DNA of 64,000 bases from Macrocystis pyrifera (lineage: Eukaryota > Sar > Phaeophyceae > Laminariales > Laminariaceae): positions 2,046,001 to 2,110,000 of the forward strand of contig JASSKH010000016.1 in assembly GCA_031763025.1 (NCBI GenBank), written 5' to 3'. The notes under the pieces were generated by a model. The model was not told the origin of the DNA. It did no database searches and saw only the letters and a program-made list of their open reading frames with translations. Positions 1-12,840 of this stretch are shown here, one piece after another. How positions within the stretch are numbered: the stretch's first letter is position 1; each line of letters starts with the position of its first letter. The position numbers were made by a program, and so were the translations under genes.

Positions 1-1690
1 AATAGGAAATCTCTCGTCAAGATCCTTCTCCATAGGCATGTCCCAAGGTGTTTTCATCCTTCTCCGCCCGTTGTCGAGAAAACCAGCATGGAAATTCGTT
101 CGAGGGGGGGGGGGGGGGGGGGGGGGGTGCTATCTTACCACCCTAGTGTGATAAGTAAGGTGTTACTGTTAAGCTTCTTGGGACTTAAGAGGGAAGACAT
201 GTGGCGGTAAAAAGTGACGCCGAAACACGGCAACGGTCACTGCACTGCATGCTTGACTGGGGGGTGATATACACTATTCATACATGATACAGCAGTATTA
301 AACAGCAGTTGGTGTTCCGAGTTACAACGCCAGGAGTCGTGCGGCACGGGCCCAAGATGATCCTACCCTGCATATAGCCCTCTTGCTTGACGCTTCCGCT
401 GCTCCTATTAATCGAGGATTTACAACACCAAACAGAGTCGTCGCTACAAGTATTACACATATCTCGGGGTTAATGCCAACGGGGTTAATACGTTAACTCG
501 AGCGTACACTAGGGTTACCTAGATCTCCGGCATCCGCAGGAGGCAAAAAAATGCGATGAATCACGTAGATACCAGGTACCAAGTATGCGCAAAATGCATG
601 CCCGAAAACCACGTGAAAAAAATGATTGTATTTTTTTGGGTGTAGTTAGACCAACTGGGGCGCCCGGAACACTCTTTTTTCGGCACCTCACATAAGAAAT
701 GGTCGGAGTGGAAAACAAGCCGGAGCCACTGCTGTGATCACAGGACGATCTAAGACACATTTTTCTTTTGTTTCCATTTTTTTTTTTTTTTCCCCCGCAT
801 TTTGGAATACGCAAAGGCTGGTCCGGGCGAGCCCCTGTTCGTAGGCCTCTCAAACGTTTTTTTTTTTTTTCGCCGCGAAAGTCAAAAGGTGAGCAAAAAC
901 AAAATCTCGCCTCAACGGTCGGAAAATACAACCGCAACATGAAAGAAAAAAGAGGCATGCGCGGCTCGAAACTCGTGCTCTACTACCCCCCCCCCCCCCC
1001 CCCCCCCCTGGACGTGACCACACCACACAAGAAAGACGCTTCCACCTATACGAAAGAAAGTCCGCCTCACGAACGGTTCTTAATATATACTGGTAGGATG
1101 CAGCCCGCGCTTCGTGCGACTCGCCCAACACCTCACGGTGCGTCGCGCTCGGTGCAAACAAAGTTCTGCCTGGTCGGTGCAAACCCGACGTGCTCCGTCC
1201 CGTCATCGTAAGGATGCGAGGGTCTATCGGTAGAGCCGTACGTGCCCCATCTCGAAAACACCCAGGTACTCGCGAGTGCAAACTCTCTTTGTCACTACTC
1301 GCGACGGGTACGAGTATCACTTTCATACCCGCGAGTGTTTGGGGCCCGAGTACCCGCGAACTTGCGAGTAACGAGTACCCTTTCATCCCAGAAAACCCCG
1401 GGGATGGCAATAGCTAATCCCCTGACCCACATCCGCGATGCATTACATCGTGCAAATCTGCAGGAAACCTCGCTTAGGGCTTAGGGCTCACGAACATGTT
1501 CTTTTCCATGCTCGTACCTCCCGTCGATTTTTTCAACTTCGAACCTCCCGAGAGGGTGTGTACCCATGCCATCAACGGCCGTAGACACGGAAATGTAAGT
1601 ATCGTTTAGAGTATTAACATGAGTATCAACACGGTCTCATATTCCCGGACACAGTGCTGAGGCTGCGCACCACTCTCTCCGAAAATGTTA
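1..1690. other. Non-coding region with homopolymers and dispersed repeats
   Basis: Holds poly(G) 24 at 104-127, poly(C) 23 at 986-1008, T tracts at 778-792 and 859-870, a dispersed repeat at 1085-1245, and a degenerate cluster of GAGTACCCGCGA-type words at 1260-1390. The short ORFs on both strands are composition artefacts. Confidence 0.5.
1085..1245 (-). repeat. Dispersed repeat family 2, copy 1
   Basis: On the minus strand reads ACGGAGCACGTCGGGTTTGC, CGCACCGTGAGGTGTTGGGC and GAGTCGCACGAAGC. The same string is at 51400-51560 on the plus strand (ACGGAGCACGCCGGATTTCA, CGCCGTGAGGTGTTGGGCGA). Both give a short shared frame (REVLGESH), which may be a decayed coding segment of a mobile element. 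Confidence 0.6.
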
Positions 1691-1801
1691 TTACGGGGGG
1701 ACATAGTAAATAGGACCTATGGTACATACAAAAACCTATATATTTTGCCTATTTTTACCGACAGTATTTGGTCCTGTTTACTATTGTATGGTCAGCCGTA
1801 A
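1691..1801. mobile_element. MITE family 1, copy 1
   Basis: Terminal inverted repeats start TTACGGGGGGACATAGTAAA and end in GTTTACTATTGTATGGTCAG then CCGTAA, with TA on both sides. Internal ACCTATATATTTTGCCTATT is shared with the other copies. This is the most diverged 3' arm of the family. Confidence 0.8.
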
Positions 1802-1877
1802 TAGGATGGCTTGGGTATCCACGTGATTGCCAAAACCGTCTTACTCTTCGGGACAGGGTGGTACCGCTGCAACGTAC

Positions 1878-1902
1878 TGCTGCTGCTGCTGCTGCTGCTG
1901 CA
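1878..1902 (+). repeat. CTG microsatellite
   Basis: Eight CTG units in a row. No supported gene here. Confidence 0.9.
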
Positions 1903-2138
1903 GGCAAGCGCCAGGGCTCGGACCCACGTGGCCCCTTTCAGGAGCATATAAATCATGTCGACACTTGTCCTACCGAATGCTGTACCCGTTGCCTTGCCAG
2001 CCCTCTATTCATTGGAACGTTAGGGTCTGAACAAGCTCGAACAAGGTCGCGGGCACCCGTGTACTTGCCCTTTACTGTTTAGACGGGTACCCGGGTACTC
2101 GCTTAAAATAGCCCGAAATATTCGCGAGTACCCGGGTT

Positions 2139-2283
<145 letters not shown>

Positions 2284-2333
2284 AGATTTGGCAAGTACTC
2301 GTTGGCCGCGAGTACCGCAGGAGTATAACTCTA

Positions 2334-2420
2334 TGGTCATACGACTACGGCTATGCATGACATGAGTCCTGCCCCCCCCCGGGTCATACGACTACAGTCA
2401 TGCATGATATCGAGTACCCC
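2334..2420 (+). repeat. Short direct repeat around a C tract
   Basis: GGTCATACGACTACGGCTAT GCATGACA (2334) recurs as GGTCATACGACTACAGTCAT GCATGATA (2381), separated by a C10 tract. Confidence 0.6.
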
Positions 2421-2928
2421 CCCCCTCCCCCAACCCCCCCTCCGGGAACACGCCTTCCTCCACCTGTTGGGTTAAACCGCAATTCCAATCCAAAAGTTGC
2501 GCGAGCGCCACGGCGCCACAGCTAACGAATACTCTCTGATAGGTACGTCAAATATATATAAAAAACAATGGCTGCTGATGTGTGGATTTCTAGCATCGAT
2601 CACGATGCGGAACATTGATTAATTTGAGCTGCACTACGAGGCTACAGGTAGTCATCATACACCGATATACCGTACCATTCGTCGAGAACGCCTCTGTCCT
2701 TGAGAACCCCCTCCCCCCGCCTCAAAAACACCGCCGGGGACGTATAAAAGCTCTGAGAACGCCCCGGGGTAATGAATATATACCAGGTATATATATATAT
2801 ATATATAATTTATTTTTGCGTCCCTATACCCTACCTCTGAGTTCGCTCCGGGGTGGTATTTTATCGGCTGTTTTCTGTCGGCAGAGGGGGGCGTTCGCTC
2901 GAATCTAAGGCGTTCCCTCCGGCAATAT

Positions 2929-3025
2929 TGTTGTTGTTGTTGTTGTTGCTGCTGCTGTTGATGTCGCTGTTGTTGCAGCCGCTTCAGTTGTTGCTGTTGT
3001 TGTTGTTGTTGGTGGTGGTGTTGCT
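2929..3025 (+). repeat. GTT/GCT trinucleotide repeat
   Basis: Imperfect TTG/CTG array (CAA/CAG on the minus strand, giving Gln runs in an antisense ORF). It is not supported as coding. Confidence 0.8.
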
Positions 3026-3109
3026 GTGAAGGGGGGCTACAACTCTTGGCGAACGGCGCCAGCACCCCCAACCGATTGCTTTCTGCTTCTGGATGCCTTC
3101 TCGTGTAGA

Positions 3110-6100
3110 TGTTTAGGCCCGGCATCGTAGGTTCCAGCGCGAGAGGCCCGCGGCAAAGCGATATATATATATATATGTGTTCGTGTGTGTTCTTTACATT
3201 AAACCGTTCTTTCTACCAGTGTCCTTGCCGATTCTTGTGGGTGTGCGCGTCCGGTGGGTGCCCCGAACACATAAAAAAGAGACCAAACACCCCGAAGACT
3301 TTTCGCCCCGAGCCGTTTCTTGCATTTGTGGAAAAATCACCCCCGTCCTTCTAAGAACGCTCCGGGGGGGGGGGGGGGGGGGGGGGGGCGTTCTCAAAGG
3401 ATACAATTCAATATTTCTACGAGTACTATCGGTACCATGTACCGCCGAGTTGTCGCGGTACTGCTGCGTTTAGTCTAACGAAGTGCTAGTGTTGTCTCCA
3501 TGGCACCGTTTTTTCTGCCCCACGACATCATCGCGCCAAGCCTCCGTTCTGATTCTTCATCCTAGAGGGTACCTGGCCCATAAGTTCGGCAAACTACGTG
3601 CCACTCTGATGGATACCGTGGGGACCGCGGGCTACGTGCACAAGATATGCATAGGAGCCGTTTCTTGTTTGGCGTGATGGCGGAGGAAACGTGCCGAGAG
3701 TCACATTTCTGTATAATTCATGCAAGTGGAACATGCTCTATTAGATTACACTCTGCTGTACAGGGGAAAGGAAAGTGAAACCCCCCTGGTTTTCGTTCAA
3801 TTTTCGTTCGATTCCGATTTCGGATTTTTTTTTTTTCGAAGACAAATCAGCACTGCTGTGCTTTCTTCAGTTTAGCGTAAGTCAGGGCAATCAACAGAAT
3901 AGCGTGAGTGTTGACCGCGCTCTGAAAATTCGCTGGGCTACCTACAGCGGTACAAGTCGCTCTAGCGAAGAAAAACCGATCACATGAAAACGAAGGTGGT
4001 TGCAATTTTTTGCGAACCACCTGTGGTACTTTTTTATAGGCTCTTGGGGCAGGGACAAAATTTCAATTTTTTTGGCAGATTCCAGTGAAATAAAAAGAAA
4101 CACACGATTATTTTTAGGAGAACCATCAACTGGAGCAACCGCAAGGCGAGTTCCGAGTGCCCTCACTTTTTTTAGCGGGACCATACGAAGGTTGAAACTG
4201 CGCGATTCTAGACTTTTCTCTAGCGTTGCTTTGGGCAGCCACTTCACAGCAAAAACAGCTACGTTTGAACAGTAAATCAATCAAAATCCCGATCGTTTGT
4301 ATTCTCGCCGAGATAATGGCTCAAAAGCCCCAACGGTCCCTCGAAATTTTGCGCCAGAGTGGTGCATACTGCCAGGTACTACAAGAGACTGATGTGAGGC
4401 AGAGCAACCAAAACCCTCGCAAACTACAGCAGTAGTCGAGATAATGAAGCAAAAAAAGGCCAACTTGCCAGGCACGACAAGAGCACAACAAAAAACAAGC
4501 CGAACGAAAAAAAGCAAGAACTGCTGTGCGTGCCGTGCGTACGTACCTACGTACGAACGAACGGAACTACTCGTGTAAGGCAGAAAAGACGCTGCGAAAA
4601 GAGCGCCACAACATACACGTCGAACACACCACGATCCGCCGTAGATGATATGTTAGGAGATCCTTCATCTGCCGTCATGATGGTGATCTGAAGGATCTGT
4701 ACCGCCCAGATCCAAGCCAAGAAATATGTGCGGTAGATCGTATGTCTCCCACGCGGTACTACGACCAGCATAATACCGTACCAATCAGGAACACATCTCT
4801 CCCGAAAGGTCTAACTCATGCAGCAGTGGCGATCGGTGATGTGCCCGATGTCCCGTATCACACTACTAGGGTGATAAGATAACACACCCCCCGGACGATT
4901 CTCACGAAAGGTTGGTTTCTCGACAGCGGGGAGGGCGTACTGAGAGCGCCGAGCGATGCGTCTACTATGCAACCTTCTCGACGAAATTTCTCCAAAGCCA
5001 CCATTTTTCGTTGTGTGTGCCCCCGCCTTAAGGCGTGTTTTCGAGGAAACTGGGTCTGAAAGTCCTCCCAGGGGGTGTGTGTCTTATCACCCAGTGTGAT
5101 ACGGTACCCGGTACGCGATTACACAAGAAGAAAAGAAAATGCACGTGAAGAGGGAACCGCCGCACGAAAGAAGGAACAGCCCAGCGCAAGGGGAACAGTG
5201 GAGACGGACGGAGAACAAGAATAAGAAAAAAGAAGAGAGCAAGAGTGAGAGAAGAAAAAAAAACAAAAACAAAAAAGAACCGTACGAGGGGAAGCGGGTT
5301 ACCATCCCGCACACAGGGGCGCGATCGTTTTCCTGCGCGATCAGACTGCCCCTAAAATATGAGTACCGCAGTACGTCTGTACACTAATATTCAGTAGATA
5401 TGATTATTATTTACGTAGGGACAGAGTAGTCCACTTTTTTTCCAGAACGGAAAGGTGGCCGACACCGAACGACATTAACCCTTTTTACAACTGCAGTTTT
5501 TAAGTTTTCGGGACAAACCACCCAAAATCTAGATGGTAGTTTTTTTTCACCCAAACGGGACTGCACTCGAAAAAAGAAGGTTAAGGTGTTTTCGGAAAGT
5601 ATCACTCGTCGAGAGAGAGAGAGCCCTCCGAAAATACAGTGTTAATGTTGGACTTTACCCCCCTTGCCGTCGTGGTCGAGAGAAAAGTATAGCCACAGCG
5701 CTGAAAAACGATCTCACCCCTGTGCAATATATCTCGCATCCTTACGATAAAGCCAGGAAGGACACCCTACGGCTGTAGGTATACAAGCAGAAACTTTTTT
5801 TTGTGTGCAGGCACGACTGATGCACGGAGTTATACTATGCCAGGTACACTGCTCCCGGACCTGATCCCACCCGGACCGGACCCACTAGGCACCCTGCTCC
5901 CACCCAACAGTAGTGGTGAAGGGTACAAATCAGCCCTCCGCCCGAGCCGTCGAAGGCCGTGACCGTGAAGCGCCAAACGCTAGTTAAATACTCTTGTGTG
6001 TACCTGGTAGTAGACGTGTCTGCATATATTCCACCATGTGTTGCAGCCAGCTGTACATACACCCACTTCGCAGCAAGTACTATAGGTCAAACGTGTACGC

Positions 6101-6600
6101 CTTCCAGGTCGTCCTTCTTTTTCTGGCATTATACGACGATAGTACGTATAGGCGATGATCCTCGATAAAAACAAGGGCTACGTACACTATTTAGGAGGGA
6201 TGCGTGTTACTGCTATAATAAACAGCGCGGACGTCGCGTCGCATGTTCGCGGTAAAATCGCCAACTGCGTTTGAACGCCGCCCGCGAACGCCAACCACAA
6301 AACCTCGTTCAATCAGGGGATGAATGACGATCGTCCCCGTTCTCGTTGACGAACACGTTTTATTTGCACCTCTGGGCTACTTGCTTGCAGTGTCAAGCGA
6401 TGGCAGGGGGCAGGCCAACTTGAGGGACCTCTGTCGTGATGTTAACATATATTGAGATAGTAGGCACGACCTAACGAAACGCCTCCTGGCATCTTTGGAC
6501 AACACTCGGGAAAAAATATCGGGGGCATGGTTCTACTTGTATACGCACCCCACTGATACGTCCTTGCAAATTTCCAATTGTTTTCATCCTTCTCAGCTCA
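3110..6600. other. Non-coding repeat-rich region
   Basis: Holds a copy of the GAACGGTTTAATG word (3185-3218), poly(G) 25 (3364-3388), a degenerate internal duplication (4310-4400 and 4437-4490: GAGATAATG ... CCAGG-AC-ACAAGAG), and repeat family 3 (4890-5110). The 90-150 codon ORFs overlap on both strands and match nothing I recognise. Confidence 0.45.
4890..5110. repeat. Dispersed repeat family 3, copy 1
   Basis: GAGCGATGCGTCTACTATGC, TTCTCGACGAAATTTCTCCA and CACCATTTTTCGTTGTGTGT parallel 25275-25345 (GAGCGATGCGTCTACCGAAA, CACCATGTTTGTTCTGTGTG). Ends in TTATCACCCAGTGTGATACG; similar GTGTGATAA ends occur at 140-160 and 4855-4880. Confidence 0.5.
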
Positions 6601-6606
6601 CTTGCT

Positions 6607-7218
6607 TTGTTTCGGTTTATTAGAAGTACTGACCACGCCACCCTTTCGTACGCGAAGGCCCTCAAGGTGACACGTTGCGAGAGCATCGAAATGACCATCC
6701 GTAAACGGCGGCTCTTCCTTGCGGGGGCCGTGGCACGGCAAAGCAAGGAGCGATTACCCAGTCGGGTAATTCTCGGGACGATGGCTGGTGGGAAGAACCC
6801 GAGACCTGGCGGACAGTTCAAGACTTGGCATAGATGCATAGTCGTAGACCTTAGGGAGTTCCGAGCCACCGAAGGGTCAACGGAACTTTCCCCCCTTAGC
6901 GTTTGGAGTTGAGACCGCACTGTGGTCCACTACTGCAAAAAGGCGGGGAAGTGGTACCGGGGGGTCCTCGAAGCAGCCGAACGGTTGATGGTAAGGTGGC
7001 ACGAGGATGAGGCACAGCTGAGTAGGCAGCGCCGCGCATCCACCGTGGGTGGTGTCCAAGGGAGTGGGGGCAGGGGGGGGGTAACAGGACGAGTGGAAGG
7101 AAACCCGACCAAGGGAACGCGGGGAGGGGGGGAGGACAGGAGGAGTAGAAGGGAAATCGTGGTGGACAAAAGAACGAAGGAGAAGGCGGACAGAGTAGCT
7201 AGGCACCAAACCGACTAG
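6607..7218 (+). pseudogene. LINE-type C-terminal remnant
   Basis: Open frame reading TIRKRRLFLAGAVARQSKER, LPSRVILGTMAGGKNPRPGG, then after an in-frame TGA at 6910 KKAGKWYRGVLEAAERLMVR and WHEDEAQLSRQRRA. From memory this resembles the C-terminal tail of non-LTR retrotransposon proteins in brown algae (R-RL-FAG-VAR, then a GGQ-x-W-x-x-C-DL block). Between 6900 and 6950 the true frame runs GVETALWSTTAK in another register, so two single-base shifts flank the stop. A different LINE family from that at 51-60 kb. Confidence 0.65.
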
Positions 7219-7610
7219 GAAGTAGAACATGACTATGCTACTCGTGCCGCCAACTGGTGCAGCTGGTTCGAACGTGTTCTTCCTTTGTCCTCGTTTTGTT
7301 TGCGCTTGATTGTCTGTGGTTTTCATTTTATTTATTTCTCTTCCTTTCTTCTATTGATAAGCCATATTAAAGGAGTCGTGCGGCGTGGGTGGATGACGAG
7401 CCTGCTTTGCTTGTTTCGTATTGTCTGACGCCGAGGGGCCGGGCATGGTTGAACGCAGGACGGAGACGGCAGACAGGGTAGCAAGGTACCAGGCGGACTA
7501 GTAGGGAGAACCTGGCTATGCTTCATACTACTCGTACCGCAAATTGCTGCGGCTACGACCTGTAGGGTGCCTTATGCTTCGGTTTGCCTGTTATTTTCCC
7601 TTGATTCGCA
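7165..7610 (+). repeat. Duplicated 3' tail of the LINE remnant
   Basis: Segment 7165-7275 (GGACAGAGTAGCTAGGCACC ... TGCTACTCGTGCCGCCAACT) is repeated in diverged form at 7465-7565 (CAGACAGGGTAGCAAGGTAC ... CTACTCGTACCGCAAATTGC). Looks like a tandem 3' tail or a second truncated insertion. Confidence 0.5.
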
Positions 7611-7619
7611 GCACTGTAC

Positions 7620-10560
7620 GTGACAGAAGTAGTATAATAGTAGCACATCAGTATTGAACCGCCAACACCAAACATGAACGTACTTTCTGAGCAAAAGGCT
7701 ACAACCTTCTTATGACGCCAATCAACCGCAGTACCAGCAGCAACAGCAGTGCCGCAGTATTAATAGCAGCAGTACAGAGTTTCAGCGACTTTAGCAGCGG
7801 TATTGAAAGTATATGCAGGTTCGGCGTCATGCATGGGCATGCCACGACAAGCGATGAGTACAGCACACAGACCTTCGTCCGGCCTTCACGTGCACACAAC
7901 ACTGATCCAGCAACATACGTGCTTCGCGTATCAACAGCAGTACAGCAATCAGTACGATCTACTGCTGTGTCTTACCCAGCACCAAGGCCACTGGTAATAT
8001 CTGTCAATATACCCGGGAATGCATGCACATGTATCGGTGCGTGCCGTCCGGTGTTGTCGTTCACATTATACTAAACGGTTAGTTCTACATATCATACTCA
8101 TCAAATACTGCTGGTTATAGAGCATACCGTAATTCACTGGCCTCATTATTAGAGTCACGTGATTACAGGCAGTAGGTCAGTGGCCTACGTACGCTATACA
8201 ACCAACAAAATACACCTGGTATAGCTTACGGGTTCGATAAATCTCATCGTGATGCTATACAGTACGGTTAATCTGCAATTACTGTCAGGACTTTGAATGG
8301 TCGAAAACCATTTGGGTTACGCGGTCGTCTTAGACCGCATAGTGGGTCCTTCTCGAGAGGGCTAAGGCTCGTATAACCAACTAATACACAATCAAGGACA
8401 TCAAAGAACACCCACGGGCCGCACTGAATACGGTAGTATCAACAGCGTGCCATTCGTAGGTTCCGAATGCCTGGCGCAAGGCCTCGTTGCTCCACCGAAC
8501 ATACCAGGTACGTACCGCTCTATGTTTACAGCAATATGACGCTTTAGCAGAGCTGCGAGTCGGCAGGATTTCAAGCGTAATAGGCAGGTGCCGTCTGACA
8601 ACTAACTGCCTTACTGTAAGTCGTTGAGTCGGCTGGCCAAGCTAGCTGATGGCTTGGCGCAAGGCCTCGTTACTCCACCAATTTCACGAGTACTAACCAA
8701 TCGGTACGTGCCAGTACCCAGCGAACTGACTTATGTCAGCAAGTCGGCTGGCGAAACCAGCTGGCCAGCCGACTTGCCGACTTACGTCGGGCTAGCAAAG
8801 CCAGCTAAATCGGCCCTCCCTGGTCAAGGGGGCCCCGTCCAAAAGAGGAACATTATGTATGCAGCCTTCAGCAATCCTTCCCGTCGGTATGGAAACTCAA
8901 TGAGAAGCATGGTCGGCAGGCCGAATATAAGTCCTGCAACATGAATGGTGACTTGAATCGTGCCGACTGACAGCTCGATTGCTGTACGTATTACGTACCG
9001 GTAGCACGTTGTCATGCCGGGACACAACACTACAGCAGCAGCAGTATGTACCGCCGCTGTGGTCTCTTATGTATCTACTGTGGACGAGCGCGCATCAGAA
9101 GGGCTTCGTACATGATGTCGTTGTTGGTTTCGTTGCCGATCTTACAATTATCAGGACTTGGTATTCGTGCATTAATAGATACCAGGTACTTGCTATAGCC
9201 TGGCCCGTGGCACTGACAGCATACACGTCTCACGCACATACCAGGTATCATAACACTCTGGAGGGAAATATAATCGTTAGAGCTGTGAGTCGTGAGCATT
9301 TTACGACCAAGAACTAGTCGCTTTTCGGAGACCCGACTAGCTGACATTAAATATAGCCAGCCGACTAGCCGGCTAATGCAAAAAAAAAAAGCCCTCCCCG
9401 GTCGAGGGGGCCCCGCTAGAGGCGCCGCCTGGGCGGCTCCGAAGGACCCCGCTGAAGGCGCCGCCGGAGGCGAAAGTCACGTTGTTTGGCTTTATTTTCC
9501 AGAAGAAAAGAGCAATAATTTTGGCCTATAGGTTCACGTAAGTTTCAACACGAAAAAGCAAACGGCTTCAGTTTACACAAGAAAAGTACAAAAACGAGAA
9601 GCACAAAAAAATGTAGTCCTCTACCCCTGACTAGAGGACCGTGACAGCACTTGGTTCAGTCACAATAGTACCCGATGGCGATACGACCGAACCAGCGAAC
9701 TCACGACCAAGCTGAGTACGGTCTTCAACAGTCAGACGGCAGCGGTGCATCAAGCTATTCCAGAAGAAAAGGTCTTGGATCCCTCCATGATGTTATTCGT
9801 TTAATAACGTCCCTCCCAACCTTAACCTTGCGCGAAACGTGCTCGTCGATGAAGACGGCAAGTCGAAAAACCATCTATTACTTATCGTACAGTGTCGTAC
9901 GACAGACAGGGCATTTTCCTTAGAAAAAAAGACATTTTGGTACAATATTAAACGAAAAAGATGGCCCATGGCACCACAGGTAAACATGGCCAAGACTCGC
10001 ACGATCCGTCGGATTGCCGCCTGCCTGCTCTACTTACTGCCCCCACGTTCCTTACCCACTCGATAAAAAAATAACGCCAACTTACCGGTGGTGTAGAAAT
10101 ACTACAATCAGCCCTCTCCGCAGGAGCCGCCGGAGGCCCACCTGGCACCTGTGGCACCCTGATCCCATATCGCCATACATTTCTACAAAAACTCCTGCTA
10201 TACATTCAACAGCATTGAATTTACGTGCAAATCTGAATAGCCTTGCACGTATAATACGTGACATTTCTCCGCCGCTCCGCCGAGCTGCACGCCCACGTAT
10301 GGAACTATCTCGATGAGGTCTTTCCAACGCCGCTACGATTTCCGTTGGGTGCGCCCCCCCGGTTTAGGAGAAAATCGGCTCTGAAGTTTGTGCCCCAGGG
10401 CTGGAAGCTATTTGGTAGGAGGTGTGCAATCTCAAACTTGCGTGTTACATACCGTAACCCGTAACTTACCACACCAAGCTTGCAACTATGAATTTTGAGA
10501 AATTTTTCGATCACAGCTTGGTTTTCTTTGCTTTACCTTATCTTTACATTATTACGTAAC
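7620..10560. other. Non-coding region with duplicated GGCTGGC-rich segments
   Basis: GGCGCAAGGCCTCGTTRCTC occurs at 8471 and 8655. CCCTCCCTGGTCAAGGGGGC at 8815 recurs as CCCTCCCCGGTCGAGGGGGC at 9393. A 14-bp hairpin lies at 8739-8777. No ORF here is convincing. Confidence 0.5.
8739..8777. repeat. Perfect 14-bp hairpin
   Basis: Arms GCAAGTCGGCTGGC (8739-8752) and GCCAGCCGACTTGC (8764-8777) with an 11-base loop. The same words without the full palindrome occur at 8627-8645 and 9355-9375. Confidence 0.8.
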
Positions 10561-10612
10561 ACGGAAGAAATCATCCCCCCCCACCACGACCCCCACCCCC
10601 ACAACACACATG

Positions 10613-10800
10613 AGCACACCCGGTGATATACGCTTTGTTCCCTTTTACGATCGTCACGTCACCATCGGGGGTACGTTGAATACCACACCCCTACGGAGGT
10701 GCGTCTGAGAACAGCATTAAAATCCTAAAGTATCACACCACCTGGTGGATACAATCCACTCACAACACTGCTACTACTCCTCCTGCAGCAGCGCCCTAAG
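10613..10800. repeat. Small foldback unit, third decayed copy, with downstream homology
   Basis: GCACACCCGGTGATATACGC to CACCATCGGGGGTACG, then GGAGGTGCGTCTGAGAACAG and TATCACACCACCTGGTGGAT, which parallel 12036-12100 (GTACGCCTGAAAACAGTGTC, ATCACCTCTGGTGGATGAAT). So at least 180 bases of the left side of the 12 kb element are repeated here. Confidence 0.5.
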
Positions 10801-11629
10801 CACCAACCACAGGCGCCGGTAGTAGATTTATGGCCAAATCACGGAACTTGTGTTACAATGTAGCATTGCCTCGAACTAAACCAGTGCGCACTGCTGCACG
10901 GACGGCGTATTGCTGTTCGGGGCGTCGTCGGCTTCTAAAAAAAAAACTAAGGCATCACACTGATTTTGGCAGCAGTTAGTTTTTCAGCGGGACAAGGGCC
11001 TCTGGGGGCAAACCTTCGGGAGTTTTGACATCATTGAATTCCTATGACGGTGACTCTGACAGGGCATACGGTACTTCGGGCTCCGGGGCCTGCTGCGTGA
11101 AGCGCAACGTGAGCTGGAAAGCGTATTGCGCTCACGCGCCGATGGCGTGAAGCCCCCCCACAGGCCCACCCGGAGGACCACAGGAGGCAAAAAAAACGCA
11201 GCAAATGAGTTATCAATAGTTTATATACGCCCCAAAACCACTTGACAACCTGTGTTAAGGCATCTAAAACAATTCCGTCGACCACAGCGAAACAAAAAAA
11301 AGGTTGCCTCAAATATTCTTCCCAACAGGTTGTTTGCGCCTGCGGCGACAAATGTTGCGCGGCGCGAAACCTCGTGTCGCCCTGCTCGCAACGCGTCTTC
11401 CGACGGCTATTGCGCTAAACAGAAATATATTCCAACCGGGAAGTTGCGTCAGCGCTACTTCATGCCCTACCTGTTAATCGTTCTGCGGCATTGCAGCAAG
11501 GTGGCGATCCTTGCTATTATCTCCCATATCAGGCGTGGGCCTTACCATCACCGGCAGCATTGCGTGGGGATAGAAAAGCAAGCTGGTTTCAGACCAAGCC
11601 TCTCACACGTTACGTATATAGCACACCGC

Positions 11630-11870
11630 TTGTTATCACACCCCTTGTTGCTGGTATCACCCCCATTGCCATCACACCCTCTCATCATCACGCCATCCGC
11701 AGTCTGGCCGAGGTTTACTGACGCTCCTTAGCAATCATACCTACCTTTAGAACACCCCCTAGCTTCGGGGCTCCTGCGCATGTTACTTGCCATCGGGGAC
11801 GTGTTAAAGTAGATAGCACCCCCCCGGACAGCAGTAAAGGTTTTGAAGGTCAAAACGTCATCACCGGGGT
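11630..11870. repeat. Left flanking direct repeat of the 12 kb element
   Basis: TTATCACACCCCTTGTTGCT, TCTGGCCGAGGTTTACTGAC, TTAGCAATCATACC and ACACCCCCTAGCTTCGGGGC recur in the same order at 12855-13080 (GTTATCACACCCCTGCATTC, TCTGGCCGGGGTCTGCTCAC, ATAGCAATCATTG, ACACCCCCTAGCTGCAGGGC). Confidence 0.55.
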
Positions 11871-11911
11871 GTGCTTTTTTCCGTGTTATACGGTATACAC
11901 CCCCCTTAGAT

Positions 11912-11950
<39 letters not shown>

Positions 11951-11956
11951 ACATAA

Positions 11957-12016
11957 GCGCACCCGGTGATATATATTTTACTTCGTGTTTTCACCATCAT
12001 ATCACCGGGGGTGTGT
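11957..12016. repeat. Small foldback unit, second copy
   Basis: GCGCACCCGGTGATATATAT at the left and CATATCACCGGGGGTGTGTT at the right. Preceded by a 38-base poly(C) tract (11913-11950). Confidence 0.58.
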
Positions 12017-12093
12017 TAGATGACACCCCCCCCCTACGTATGTACGCCTGAAAACAGTGTCAAACTCCACAGTTATTACATCACCTCTGGTGG

Positions 12094-12840
12094 ATGAATA
12101 CCATTTACAATTCACAATCAACCCGCACCGGTATGGACACCAGGATGGAGGCAACTGCTGCGCCCCCTCGCAGCGGGCAGAATGATTCTGCGGCTTCGAC
12201 CCCACCTGTGGCTGCTGCTGCCGCGCTTCGGGCGAAGATCATGTCGTTTTTCTCTGGGACCAGCGCGCTTACCGGTACTGGCACTAACATGATCACTTTT
12301 CCTAGGTCCGCCGTGTCCCAAGCCCCGACTACTGCTACCGGTACCGGTACCGGCGATGCACCCGCAGCTCTTGCAGCAACGCCCAACGCGCCAGCCAAAA
12401 GGCCTGAGGCCCCGTCGGCAGCAGCCGAATCGCCAGCCAGTGGTACGATTGCGACAAGCTGCGACACCATGCTGCCCGGTGAGAGCCATGAGTCGCAAGA
12501 CAACGACGGGGAAGCCCTTTTACCAGAGCCCCCAAGAAAAAGGGCAAGAGCATACGGAAAGCTAGCGTTGAAACCGCCCGACTCCCCAATTCCGGAGTTT
12601 GGTGGCGGCCCACACCGCAAGAGACCCTATAGAGTTCAAACTGAAGGCGATCGGTTACGCGCATTCTGTAGTCGAGGGTGGAAGGGGGCCCGGAGGCACT
12701 GTTGGCTTGACTTATGCCACCAGGACGCTGGGAATTGTGGATAAGGCAACGCTGGCATCGTGGATCAAGAACCGGTCTACGTATGAGAAGGAGGTGCAAG
12801 CGGCCACGGAGGCGTCCGGGACCGAAGCCTCTCATGTGTT
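12094..12840 (+). pseudogene. Helix-turn-helix protein remnant, possibly transposon-derived
   Basis: First part (12094-12620): Ala/Thr/Pro-rich with a nuclear-localisation-like PPRKRARAYGKLALKPP. After a one-base shift near 12610-12630 the other frame gives RDPIEFKLKAIGYAHSVVEG, GLTYATRTLGIVDKATLASW and IKNRSTYEKEV. The latter has the spacing of a CENP-B/Psq-like helix-turn-helix as found in pogo-type transposases or transcription regulators. No DDE catalytic domain follows; after 12840 the sequence becomes TTATCACACCCC repeats. The repeats on both sides suggest a mobile origin. Confidence 0.5.
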
